Positions 17,226-25,497 of a DNA stretch of 64,000 bases are shown here, piece after piece. The notes beneath the pieces are model-generated. The model searched no databases. It was not told the origin of the DNA and saw only the letters and a program-made list of their open reading frames with translations. A program made the position numbers and the translations under genes. Numbering within the stretch: the stretch's first letter is position 1; each line of letters starts with the position of its first letter. The stretch is from Lachnospiraceae bacterium (GTDB lineage Bacteria; Bacillota; Clostridia; Lachnospirales; Lachnospiraceae), in the NCBI GenBank assembly GCA_015057635.1, contig SVEB01000011.1:1-64000 (forward strand), read 5' to 3'.

Positions 17226-17807
17226 ATGAGTTTAGTACCTTATGTTATTGAACAGACAAGTCGTGGAGAAAGATCTTACGATATTTATTCCAGATTATTA
17301 AAGGAAAGAATCATCTTCCTTGGAGAAGAAGTAACAGATGTAAGTGCAAGCGTTATCGTTGCGCAGTTATTATTCTTAGAAGCAGAAGATCCTGGAAAGG
17401 ACATCAGCTTATACATCAACAGCCCAGGCGGATCCGTTACTGCTGGTATGGCGATCTATGATACGATGAATTACATCAAGAGTGATGTTTCTACTATCTG
17501 TATTGGTATGGCAGCAAGCATGGGTGCTTTCTTACTTGCAGGCGGTGCAAAGGGAAAGAGATTTGCGCTTCCTAACGCAGAGATCATGATTCACCAGCCA
17601 AGCGGCGGAGCCAAAGGACAAGCAACTGATATTCAGATCGTAGCTGAAAATATCTTAAAGATTAAAAAGAAATTAAATACGATCTTAGCTGAAAATACAG
17701 GAAAGCCACTTGAAGTAGTGGAAGTTGATACAGAAAGAGACCATTACATGGATGCAGAAGAAGCATTACAGTATGGTTTAATTGACAGTATTATTACAAG
17801 TCGTTAA
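17226..17807 (+). CDS. clpP: ATP-dependent Clp protease proteolytic subunit
   Basis: 193 residues. The catalytic triad is intact: Ser in [11 protein letters not shown] (about 97), His in MIHQPSGG (about 122), Asp in [12 protein letters not shown] (about 171). ClpP forms the fourteen-subunit chamber that partners ClpX, encoded next. I chose ATG 17226, preceded by AGGAGAGGG; the longer open frame starting at 17169 would run through the tig hairpin. The leading [10 protein letters not shown] matches the short Firmicute propeptide. Confidence 0.97.
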   Translation: MSLVPYVIEQTSRGERSYDIYSRLLKERIIFLGEEVTDVSASVIVAQLLFLEAEDPGKDISLYINSPGGSVTAGMAIYDTMNYIKSDVSTICIGMAASMGAFLLAGGAKGKRFALPNAEIMIHQPSGGAKGQATDIQIVAENILKIKKKLNTILAENTGKPLEVVEVDTERDHYMDAEEALQYGLIDSIITSR

Positions 17808-17939
17808 TTTCGTTATAATGAACCGGAAGACAAGTGTTAGGTGTTAATTTTATGCCTGACTGACTTTATTTTATACAAAAAGGTAAGTTAGGACTTGAAT
17901 ACGGGAATATTATAGTAGGGAGAAGAGAGGTGAAGCGAA

Positions 17940-19247
17940 TTGGCTAATAGAACGGATGATAGAAAACAGCTGCGTTGTTCTTTCTGTGGGAAGACACAGG
18001 AACAGGTAAGAAAGCTGCTAGCTGGTCCAAATGACGTTTATATTTGTGATGAGTGTATCGAGCTTTGCTACGAGATCGTGGAAGAAGAGTTCGAAGATGA
18101 TGATGTAGTAGAGACAAACACTGGCATTAACTTATTAAAGCCAGTTGAGATAAAAGAATTCCTAGACCAGTATGTAATCGGACAGGATGAAGCGAAGAAG
18201 ATCCTGGCTGTTTCCGTATATAATCACTATAAGAGAGTGCTTTCTGAAAAAGACTTAGATGTTGAACTTCAGAAAAGCAATATTTTAATGATTGGTCCTA
18301 CCGGTTCTGGTAAAACATACATCGCTCAGACACTGGCAAAAATCTTAAATGTACCATTTGCAATTGCAGATGCGACAGCACTTACAGAAGCGGGCTATGT
18401 GGGTGAGGATGTTGAGAACATTCTGCTTAAGATCATTCAGGCTGCGGATTATGATGTGGAACGTGCACAGTACGGCATCATTTACGTAGATGAGATCGAT
18501 AAGATTACAAGAAAATCCGAAAATACATCGATTACAAGAGATGTATCTGGTGAAGGCGTACAGCAGGCACTTCTTAAAATCTTAGAAGGAACTGTGGCAT
18601 CTGTTCCACCGCAAGGCGGCAGAAAGCATCCGCATCAGGAGTTTATTCAGATCGATACGACGAACATTCTCTTTATCTGTGGCGGTGCATTTGACGGACT
18701 TGAGAAGATCGTAGAAGGCAGAATCGGCCAGAAGTCAATCGGCTTTAATGCAGAAATCGCACATCATGGACAGGATATCAATGTAGGGGATTTATTCCGT
18801 CAGGTACTTCCTCAGGATTTAATCAAATTCGGTTTAATCCCTGAGTTTGTTGGGCGTGTGCCGGTAACAGCACCTCTTGATCTGTTAGATGAAAAAGCGT
18901 TAGTACGTATTTTAACAGAGCCGCGCAATGCGATTGTAAAACAGTACAAGAAACTGTTTGAATTAGACGGCGTGGAATTGGATTTTGACGACGAAGCGCT
19001 TTACGAGATTGCAAAGCGTTCTTTCGAAAGAAAGACAGGTGCCAGAGGCTTACGTGCCATTATGGAATCCGTTATGATGGATACCATGTATAAGGTGCCA
19101 ACCGATACGAATGTATTAAAATGCGTGATTACAAAGGAGGCTGCACTCGGCAAAGAAGAACCAAAATTAATCTGTGCAGATGATGGCTCTCAGCGTAAGA
19201 TTATGCAGAAGAAAACAAGAAGTAAAAGCAATAATGAAATAGCATAG
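17940..19247 (+). CDS. clpX: ClpX unfoldase ATPase
   Basis: 435 residues. The N-terminal zinc-binding domain has CSFCGK and CDECIELC (four Cys). The AAA+ core has Walker A GPTGSGKT, Walker [10 protein letters not shown], and the C-terminal sensor region GARGLRA. ClpX unfolds tagged substrates and feeds ClpP; IGF-loop-type residues occur in the IGQKSIGFN segment. Start is TTG 17940, with GAGAGGTG eight bases upstream; no in-frame ATG or GTG lies nearby. A terminator follows at 19264. Confidence 0.97.
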   Translation: MANRTDDRKQLRCSFCGKTQEQVRKLLAGPNDVYICDECIELCYEIVEEEFEDDDVVETNTGINLLKPVEIKEFLDQYVIGQDEAKKILAVSVYNHYKRVLSEKDLDVELQKSNILMIGPTGSGKTYIAQTLAKILNVPFAIADATALTEAGYVGEDVENILLKIIQAADYDVERAQYGIIYVDEIDKITRKSENTSITRDVSGEGVQQALLKILEGTVASVPPQGGRKHPHQEFIQIDTTNILFICGGAFDGLEKIVEGRIGQKSIGFNAEIAHHGQDINVGDLFRQVLPQDLIKFGLIPEFVGRVPVTAPLDLLDEKALVRILTEPRNAIVKQYKKLFELDGVELDFDDEALYEIAKRSFERKTGARGLRAIMESVMMDTMYKVPTDTNVLKCVITKEAALGKEEPKLICADDGSQRKIMQKKTRSKSNNEIA

Positions 19248-19263
19248 GCTTTTTATAATAGGG

Positions 19264-19303
19264 AATCTGCCATCGGTACGCATCAGTGCGATGGCAGATT
19301 TTC
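19264..19303 (+). terminator. intrinsic terminator after clpX
   Basis: Perfect 12-bp stem AATCTGCCATCG/CGATGGCAGATT, 13-nt loop, then TTCTT. Confidence 0.85.
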
Positions 19304-19305
19304 TT

Positions 19306-19446
19306 GGTTCATAGGGAAGATCTCTGAACTTCCCTATGAACCAGGAAAATCTCTGAGAGATGCGCACGAAGCATGCGCTTGGGCAAGACAAAGCGGCATT
19401 GTCCTCGAAAGGAACGATACGCAGAGTCTAGAATGGCGAAGCCATT
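19306..19446 (+). repeat. two-copy intergenic element, copy F1 (upstream of lon)
   Basis: After the clpX terminator comes a 14-bp perfect hairpin GGTTCATAGGGAAG/CTTCCCTATGAACC (19306-19342). Next come block 1 at 19359-19380 (GATGCGCACGAAGCAT then GCGCTT), six bases, and block 2 at 19387-19403 (GACAAAGCGGCATTGTC). The element ends with a hairpin AATGGC/GCCATT at 19432-19446. Both blocks recur with the same spacing at 47375-47419, upstream of another gene. I do not recognise the family. Confidence 0.7.
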
Positions 19447-19490
19447 TGGCCTATTTAAGAAAGAAAAATGAGAAACAGGGGGATGACAGG

Positions 19491-21809
19491 GTGAGTGAAT
19501 GTACAAAACAGATGCCGGTAGTTGCACTTCGTAATGTGACAGTTCTGCCGGGAATGGTAATACATTTTGACGTAAGCAGAAAATTCAGCATTGCAGCAGT
19601 GGAAGAAGCAATGCGCGGCAACCAGGAGATATTTCTTGTAACACAAAAAGAAATGGATGTAGAAGAGCCGGAAATCACGGACTTATTTGAAACTGGATGT
19701 ATTGCGACAATCCGCCAGGTTATTAAACTTCCGGGAAACATTATCCGCGTACTGGTAACAGGTGTATCAAGAGCTAAGCTGTTATGCCTTTATCAGGATA
19801 AGTCCTATTTATATGGGGATATTCATATAATGGAAGATTCCAATACAGAGTTAAGTGCCATTGAAGAAGATGCGATGGTAAGAAGCCTTCATGATCTTCT
19901 TGAAGTATATATGACAGAGAATACGAAGTCAAATAAGGAAGCGTTAAAGCAGTTATTCGACAGCAGAGATGTAAAATATGTAACCGAACAGCTTGCGGTA
20001 CAGATTCCGCTTTCGGTAGAGGAAAGACAGGAACTGCTTGAAATCACGGACTTCGTGGAACGTTATGAAGCGTTATGCGTGATTCTTGCTAACGAGATTG
20101 AGATCATACGTATTAAAAAGGAACTGTCCGGCAAGGTAAAGGATAAAGTCGATAAAAATCAGAAAGACTACATACTGAGAGAACAGTTAAAAGTCATTCG
20201 TGAAGAACTTGGAGACACCGATTCGATGTCTGAAATCGATACCTATACGAAACGCCTTGAGGCATTAGAAGCTTCTGATGAAGTGAAGGCACGCATTGAG
20301 AAGGAAATCAAACATCTTAAGAATGTGATCGGATCTCCTTCTGAAAGCGCTGTTGTAAGAGGTTATGTGGAAACGCTGCTGGATCTTCCATGGGATAAGA
20401 AGAGCATTGATAATAATGATATTAAGAATGCAAAGAAGGTCCTTGAGAAACATCATTATGGCATGCAGAAGGTAAAGGATCGTATTTTAGAATTTTTATC
20501 AGTACGTGCCTTGACGGAAAAAGGAAACTGTCCGATCATCTGTCTTGTGGGACCTCCGGGAACCGGTAAGACTTCTATCGCGCGTTCCGTAGCGGAAGCG
20601 TTAAAGAAAGAATATGTGCGTATCAGCCTTGGCGGTGTCAGAGATGAAGCGGAGATTCGTGGTCATAGAAGGACGTATGTAGGCGCTCTTCCTGGACGCA
20701 TTATTACAGGAATGAAAGACGCAGGCGTTAAGAATCCATTAATGTTATTGGATGAGATTGATAAGGTAAGTTCGGATTATAAGGGGGATACTGCAGCCGC
20801 TTTACTGGAGGTATTAGATGGAGAACAGAATCAGAAGTTTGTAGATCATTATGTTGAGCTTCCAGTTGATTTATCCGAAGTTTTATTTATTGCTACAGCG
20901 AACAGCTTAAGCACGATTCCAAGACCGCTTCTTGACCGTATGGAAATCGTCGAAGTAAGTTCTTATACTGCAAATGAAAAGCTTCATATCGCAAAGAATC
21001 ATCTGTTAAAGAAACAGATGGAGAAGAATGGTGTGACAAAGAACATGCTCTCAGTATCTCAGAAGGGACTTGAGAAGATCATTTCCGGATACACAAGAGA
21101 AGCCGGTGTACGTGGCTTGGAACGCAAGCTTTCTGAAATCTGCAGAAAGACAGCAAGAGAATGTCTGGAAAATGGAACCCAAAAGGTGAAAATAACCGAT
21201 AAGAATGTGCATGAATACCTCGGAAAAGAACGTTATACCATAGATATGGCCAATGAGAATGATGAGGTTGGTATTGTGCGTGGTCTTGCATGGACAAGTG
21301 TTGGCGGCGATACATTGGAGATCGAAGTAAATACCCTTCCTGGAAAAGGCTCCATGGAGCTTACCGGAAAGATTGGCGATGTGATGAAGGAATCCGCAAG
21401 AATCGGATTTACCTTTGTTAGAAGCATTGCATCCGACTACGGCGTTCATGATGACTATTTTAAGAAGCATGATATTCATATTCATATTCCGGAAGGCTCG
21501 GTTCCAAAGGATGGACCAAGTGCCGGAATCACAATGGCTACTGCTGTATTATCTGCAATTACCGGAACTAAGGTGAGAGCGGATATTGCAATGACCGGTG
21601 AGGTTACCCTTCGAGGAAGAGTACTTCCGATCGGCGGATTGAAAGAGAAGATCTTAGCTGCTAAGAATGCGGGAATCAAGCAGGTGTTAGTACCGGCAAA
21701 GAATCGCAGCGATGTGGAAGAGATTGAAGAGGAAATCAAGGAAGGCATTAAGATTACATTTGTATCTGCGATGCAGGAAGTCTTAAAGGAAGCCTTTGTA
21801 GAAGCATAA
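19491..21809 (+). CDS. lon: endopeptidase La (LonA)
   Basis: 772 residues, close to Bacillus LonA. The N-terminal substrate-binding domain (MPVVALRNVTVLPGMVIHFDV onward) is followed by the AAA+ domain with Walker A GPPGTGKT and Walker B LMLLDEIDK. The C-terminal protease has the Ser of the DGPSAGITMA motif and a catalytic Lys in the downstream GGLKEK/AKNAG region. It degrades misfolded and regulatory proteins. I chose GTG 19491 (GGGGG eight bases upstream); a TTG at 19446 lies inside element F1 and has no ribosome site. Confidence 0.96.
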   Translation: MSECTKQMPVVALRNVTVLPGMVIHFDVSRKFSIAAVEEAMRGNQEIFLVTQKEMDVEEPEITDLFETGCIATIRQVIKLPGNIIRVLVTGVSRAKLLCLYQDKSYLYGDIHIMEDSNTELSAIEEDAMVRSLHDLLEVYMTENTKSNKEALKQLFDSRDVKYVTEQLAVQIPLSVEERQELLEITDFVERYEALCVILANEIEIIRIKKELSGKVKDKVDKNQKDYILREQLKVIREELGDTDSMSEIDTYTKRLEALEASDEVKARIEKEIKHLKNVIGSPSESAVVRGYVETLLDLPWDKKSIDNNDIKNAKKVLEKHHYGMQKVKDRILEFLSVRALTEKGNCPIICLVGPPGTGKTSIARSVAEALKKEYVRISLGGVRDEAEIRGHRRTYVGALPGRIITGMKDAGVKNPLMLLDEIDKVSSDYKGDTAAALLEVLDGEQNQKFVDHYVELPVDLSEVLFIATANSLSTIPRPLLDRMEIVEVSSYTANEKLHIAKNHLLKKQMEKNGVTKNMLSVSQKGLEKIISGYTREAGVRGLERKLSEICRKTARECLENGTQKVKITDKNVHEYLGKERYTIDMANENDEVGIVRGLAWTSVGGDTLEIEVNTLPGKGSMELTGKIGDVMKESARIGFTFVRSIASDYGVHDDYFKKHDIHIHIPEGSVPKDGPSAGITMATAVLSAITGTKVRADIAMTGEVTLRGRVLPIGGLKEKILAAKNAGIKQVLVPAKNRSDVEEIEEEIKEGIKITFVSAMQEVLKEAFVEA

Positions 21810-21853
21810 AAACGTCCCTTTTAGGGGCAGTGAAATAGAAAAGAGAAGAAAAC

Positions 21854-22477
21854 ATGAATGTAACAAAAGTAAATTTAGAGACGGTTTGTGGCGTGACAAG
21901 CGTTCTTCCAAAGAACACGATGCCGGAATTCGCATTTGCAGGAAAATCAAATGTTGGAAAATCCTCTTTGATCAATGCGTTAATGAACCGTAAATCTTAC
22001 GCAAGAACTTCCCAGCAGCCGGGAAAGACACAGACAATTAATTTTTATAATATCAACGAGCTTTTATATTTCGTGGATCTTCCGGGATACGGTTATGCAA
22101 AGGTATCTCAGGAAATGAAGGAGAAATGGGGCAAGTTAATTGAACGTTACTTAAAGGGTTCCGATCAGTTAAAGTGCATTTTCCTTTTAATTGATATCCG
22201 TCATGAGCCATCCGCAAATGATAAGACAATGTACGACTGGATCACTTATCACGGTTTTAAACCGGTTATTATCGCAACCAAACTCGATAAGATTAACCGC
22301 AGCCAGAAGGATAAACATATCAAGATGATCCGCGAAGGCCTTAAAGTTAAGCCAGGCACAATCATCATTCCATTCTCTGCCCTCACAAAGCAGGGCCGCG
22401 ATGAAATCTGGTCCCTCATGGATTCCATCATTGCCCCTCCTGTTGAGGTGACAGACGGCGAATCTCAGGAAGTCTAG
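21854..22477 (+). CDS. engB: ribosome-biogenesis GTPase (EngB/YsxC)
   Basis: 207 residues, single TrmE-Era-type GTPase domain: G1 GKSNVGKSS, G2 around RTSQQPGKTQT, G3 DLPGYG, G4 TKLDK and G5 FSALTKQG. It acts in 50S subunit assembly and is usually encoded just after lon, as here (44 nt apart). AAGAGAAG precedes the ATG. The stop TAG directly abuts the 5-prime edge of hairpin element C. Confidence 0.96.
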   Translation: MNVTKVNLETVCGVTSVLPKNTMPEFAFAGKSNVGKSSLINALMNRKSYARTSQQPGKTQTINFYNINELLYFVDLPGYGYAKVSQEMKEKWGKLIERYLKGSDQLKCIFLLIDIRHEPSANDKTMYDWITYHGFKPVIIATKLDKINRSQKDKHIKMIREGLKVKPGTIIIPFSALTKQGRDEIWSLMDSIIAPPVEVTDGESQEV

Positions 22478-22689
22478 GGAGGGTATCGCCGGAGTGTCCG
22501 GTGTCGCATGGGGGCCAATGGGGTCCAATGTTCGGACGCGAGAGCGGAAAAGAGGCAGGAAATTCTCCGACTATCGGACAGCGAAATACACGCTGTTCGC
22601 TATTCAGAGAATTTCCTGCCTCTTTTCCGTCTCGAGCCGGACATTCGGACCCCATTGGCCCCCATGCGACACCGGACACTCCGGCGATA
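22478..22689 (+). repeat. long 3-prime hairpin element, copy C
   Basis: It begins immediately after the engB stop with GGAGGGTATCG, the same bases that follow the stop codon at copy A. The outer stem pairs 22484-22529 with 22643-22689. The 5-prime motif GTTCGGACGCGAGAGCGGA is at 22530-22548 and the 3-prime motif TTCCGTCTCGAGCCGGAC at 22625-22642. The inner stem (AAGAGGCAGGAAATTCTC with GAGAATTTCCTGCCTCTT) is capped by a CGGACAGCG/CGCTGTTCG apical stem. It is in the engB sense direction, and a small hairpin follows at 22689-22721. Confidence 0.87.
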
Positions 22690-22721
22690 TCGCAGTACAT
22701 TTCTTCGAAATGTACTGCGAT
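22689..22721 (+). repeat. small distal hairpin of copy C
   Basis: Perfect 15-bp arms ATCGCAGTACATTTC/GAAATGTACTGCGAT with a three-base loop and no U-run. The tip TTTC/GAAA matches the distal hairpins of copies B and D. Confidence 0.85.
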
Positions 22722-23178
22722 GCATCAAACGAATATGTGGTAATCCGGAAGGCGGGGCATGCGGCTGAAAGAGCCAGCGCAGCGGCTTCGCGAGGGAGGG
22801 GAGGGACGAACGAGATGGATGAATGGAGACACGAAAGGTAGGGGAGATTGTTGAAAACACTGGCACAGGAGGCAAGTGATGGGTTGAAGGATAGAAAGAT
22901 GTTGTTGTAGTTAGTGAATTATATTTTGTGAAACAGAAGGTTAGTAAGTCTTGTGAGAAGTGATTCGTATACGGGCTGGGTGTGGCAGTCTGAGACCGCA
23001 CCATATTTTAGAACTGAGTGTGCATTTGTGTTCATTATGATATTCTTTCGTTCTGCATTTTTCCATACTTAATTTTGCACTCATTCTTATTCTTCTGCTC
23101 AGTGTCTGCCTTTTTCTATCGTTTGCACCCATCCTCTTACGCAGACGGACGCAAGTCTCGTCGTATGCATCTGTCTAC
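22722..23178 (+). other. intergenic stretch with no recognisable feature
   Basis: About 450 bases. Several open frames of 60-130 codons cross it on both strands, but they run into the palindromic arms of copies C and D or have no ribosome site. I call no gene, and no promoter or RNA is evident. Confidence 0.5.
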
Positions 23179-23209
23179 ACCATGCGTTTCGGTTTGGGAA
23201 ACGCATGGT
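23179..23209 (-). repeat. small distal hairpin of copy D
   Basis: Perfect 12-bp arms ACCATGCGTTTC/GAAACGCATGGT with a seven-base loop. The core GCGTTTC/GAAACGC is identical to that after copy B. In the minus-strand sense it follows the large hairpin D, repeating the order seen at B and C. Confidence 0.8.
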
Positions 23210-23313
23210 AATGGCGAAGGGAGGCCCGGAGGGCAGGCAGGAAGACGGACATTCGGAAAAATCATTCCGCCTGTCCGTCTTCCTGCCTGCCCTCCGGGCC
23301 TCCCTTTGCCATT
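23210..23313 (-). repeat. reduced long hairpin, copy D, after the HIT gene
   Basis: A hairpin with nearly perfect arms of about 45 bases (GGCGAAGGGAGGCCCGGAGG on one side, CCTCCGGGCCTCCCTTTGCC on the other) and a ten-base loop. It sits 11 nt beyond the stop of the minus-strand HIT gene. The conserved internal-loop motifs and inner stem of copies A, B, C and E are missing, although GACGGACATTCGG near the tip recalls the outer-stem sequence of copy A. It may be a deletion derivative or simply a very long terminator. Confidence 0.65.
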
Positions 23314-23323
23314 CTCCTAATGA

Positions 23324-23743
23324 CTAAAGATTGCTCTTGATAGCCTCAATGAGTTCTGAATACTCGGCGTCGGTAAGGGTTTTTTGCTTTGGGTCCATGG
23401 CGAAGGTGCCGCCCCATTCGAATTCGTCCTTGTATTTTGGAACGAGGTGGAAGTGGAGATGGCATCCGGTGTCACCGTATGCGCCGTAGTTGATCTTGTC
23501 TGGATGGAATGCTACATGAAGTGCTTTTGCTACATGGTTCACATCGGCAAAGAATGCATTTCTTTCTTCGTCAGAAAGAGCAGTCATTTCACTTACGTGG
23601 AACTTGCTTGCTAAGATCACTCTTCCCTTGTGGCTCTGTTCCTTGAATAAGTATACTTTTGTTGCTGGTAATTCACAGATTTTAATACCGAATTTAGCGA
23701 CTAAATCGCCTTCTGCACAGTAAGCGCAATTTGGGTCAAACAT
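23324..23743 (-). CDS. HIT family protein (nucleotide hydrolase or transferase)
   Basis: 139 residues with the histidine-triad motif HLHFHLVP near residue 107 and an N-terminal CAYCAEGD segment, like the Cys pair seen in zinc-binding HIT proteins. Members hydrolyse dinucleoside polyphosphates or AMP-conjugates. ATG follows GGAGG at normal spacing. Monocistronic on the minus strand, ending before hairpin D. Confidence 0.92.
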   Translation of the reverse strand: MFDPNCAYCAEGDLVAKFGIKICELPATKVYLFKEQSHKGRVILASKFHVSEMTALSDEERNAFFADVNHVAKALHVAFHPDKINYGAYGDTGCHLHFHLVPKYKDEFEWGGTFAMDPKQKTLTDAEYSELIEAIKSNL

Positions 23744-24040
23744 ATGAATGCCTCCTTAAGTTGTCTTTTGATTTTATATAAAATATGTATCGGAGTCTGT
23801 TGGGGGTAACCTAACAGACTCTATAAGAAAATGATAAATTATCATGAAAAACATATTTTATTCGAGAGTAAAAAGAATATATGTAACAATAAAACTAAAG
23901 TATTGAAAGAATGGTGTCTGTTATTGAAAATCAGACTTTTAGACATCTCTAAGCAGTTTAGGCACAGTGGCTTAAACTGCTTAGAGATGTCTAAAAGTCT
24001 GAAAAATATTAAAAATTACGATGTGGATGAGCAAAGTATC
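23744..24040 (+). other. AT-rich gap with two hairpins
   Basis: Contains GAGTCTGTT/AACAGACTC (about 23791-23821), then a perfect 30-bp inverted repeat with a 12-nt loop at 23931-24002. The larger one lies just beyond the stop of the minus-strand DUF4364 gene, so it probably ends that transcript, although its U-run is poor. A 73-codon open frame over it is the translated palindrome and is not called. Confidence 0.65.
23931..24002 (-). terminator. 30-bp perfect inverted repeat after the DUF4364 gene
   Basis: Arms 23931-23960 and 23973-24002 are perfectly complementary (TCAGACTTTTAGACATCTCT and onward). In the minus sense TTTT follows after GA. It is far longer than a normal terminator stem. 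Confidence 0.6.
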
Positions 24041-24565
24041 TTACTCATCTGACATCAGTGTGGATACGACATAAGCGTAGATATCGGAGCTTTTCTTTCT
24101 CCAGTTGTTGCATACCACGTTTGCTTCGGTCTCGGTTGGGACGGAGAGGCTTAGATCGATGATCGCGCTGTCTCGTTCCATGACACGAAGTCTGGCCACA
24201 TATTCATCTTTCTTTTTTTCGTAGTAATCCGCAAGTGTGGACACTTCTTCACGAAGACTGTATTTGTGGTCTTTTAAGTACGTATCGATTTCTTCACGAA
24301 TGGCGGAAGAAATCGTGGTGGTGAAGAAAGAAAGTGTCTCATGGCCGGCATCTGTGATCTGATAGAGAGAGCTGTTGCGGATTGTCTCGCCGGTAATGAA
24401 CTGATCATCTACCAGTTCAGAGATGGCCTGCTGTATATTGAAATAATTGGTATACTCTTTTTCTAAGATGAAATTGGTGAGCTGTCCGTTTGTAATCGGA
24501 AAGTCTACTCGGTCTAAGATATAAAGTATAATCAGTTTATAAAGCATCAGTGTTTCTGACTGCAT
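24041..24565 (-). CDS. DUF4364 family winged-helix protein
   Basis: 174 residues matching DUF4364: an N-terminal helix LMLYKLIILYILDRVDFPIT, a winged-helix region with LTNFILEKEYTNYFNIQQAISELVDDQ, then a helical segment and a beta-rich C-terminus. Members are common in Clostridia as small putative DNA-binding proteins without a known regulon. The start at 24565 has AAGGGG eight bases upstream and overlaps the end of the radical SAM gene by 29 nt, so the two are cotranscribed. Confidence 0.85.
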   Translation of the reverse strand: MQSETLMLYKLIILYILDRVDFPITNGQLTNFILEKEYTNYFNIQQAISELVDDQFITGETIRNSSLYQITDAGHETLSFFTTTISSAIREEIDTYLKDHKYSLREEVSTLADYYEKKKDEYVARLRVMERDSAIIDLSLSVPTETEANVVCNNWRKKSSDIYAYVVSTLMSDE

Positions 24566-25493
24566 GCAAAATCCCCTTTCCCTGCCAGATGTCTCTTCTG
24601 GCTAATTCCATTTGTATCGTGTTAAAGACACGTTTTTTATCACCGCTCCAAAGAGGGGCGATAAGCAAGTTCTTCGGCCCGTCACCGGTGATCCGGTGCA
24701 ACACAATGTGTTCCGGGATTATGCTTATGCATTCAATCAGCATATCAAGGTAAGCTTCGAAATCCATCATATGAAAAATCTCAGGGTGGATTTCGTAAAG
24801 ATCTGCCAATTCTGTATTTTTTAATATGTGCATCAGCTGCAGTTTTAATCCTGAAATTTTTAAGCTGCATACATATTCTATGGTAGCTCGGATGTCCTCT
24901 TTGGTTTCATAAGGAAGTCCTAAGATGATATGGAGAATGACCGGTATGGAGATAGCGTCTAATTTTGCGACAGCTTCTTCTAATACTGCGTTATCATATC
25001 CGCGGCGAATGAAAGCCGCAGTCTTCTCATTGGATGTCTGAAAGCCGAGTTCAATAAAGACCGGTTTGATCTGATTTAATTCATCAAGCAGGGTGATTAC
25101 ATCATCCGGAAGACAGTCCGGACGGGTTGCGATTGATAATGCCACGATGTCCGGGTGATGGATCGCTTCCATAAAGATTTCCCTGAGATAGGATACAGGA
25201 CCATAGGTATTTGTAAATGCTTGAAAATAGGCGATAAAGGCATCTTCCTTTGTCTTTTTACGTACCCGTTCCTTTCCTTCTTCAATCTGTCCGGTGATGG
25301 ATTTCATATGGGAAGAGGCAAAGTCGCCGCTTCCGCCTTCCGAACAGAAGATACAGCCGCCCCGTCCAATTGTTCCATCACGATTCGGACAGGTAAAACC
25401 TGCATCCAATGAAACTTTGTATACCTTTTGTCCAAAACGTTCTTTTAAATCATAATCCAGTGAGTGATAGCGTTTGTCATTCCATTTCATCAT
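24537..25493 (-). CDS. yhcC: TIGR01212-type radical SAM protein (YhcC-like)
   Basis: 318 residues. The cluster-binding region reads FTCPNRDG, then GGCIFCSE, giving the widely spaced Cys pattern of the YhcC group rather than plain CxxxCxxC. The Elp3-like radical SAM core continues through about residue 230. Biochemical substrate is unknown for the family. Start is ATGATG; GGAG lies about 13 nt upstream inside the malic enzyme end, 4 nt away, so coupling to that gene is likely. Confidence 0.88.
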   Translation of the reverse strand: MMKWNDKRYHSLDYDLKERFGQKVYKVSLDAGFTCPNRDGTIGRGGCIFCSEGGSGDFASSHMKSITGQIEEGKERVRKKTKEDAFIAYFQAFTNTYGPVSYLREIFMEAIHHPDIVALSIATRPDCLPDDVITLLDELNQIKPVFIELGFQTSNEKTAAFIRRGYDNAVLEEAVAKLDAISIPVILHIILGLPYETKEDIRATIEYVCSLKISGLKLQLMHILKNTELADLYEIHPEIFHMMDFEAYLDMLIECISIIPEHIVLHRITGDGPKNLLIAPLWSGDKKRVFNTIQMELARRDIWQGKGILHAVRNTDAL

Positions 25494-25497
25494 TTAC

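Noticed and set aside
22494-23004. Several frames of 80-134 codons across hairpin C and the following gap
   Set aside because: Sense and antisense frames both arise from palindromic arms; none has initiation signals.
23831-24052. 73-codon frame containing the 30-bp inverted repeat
   Set aside because: Half of the peptide is the translated palindrome; no ribosome site.
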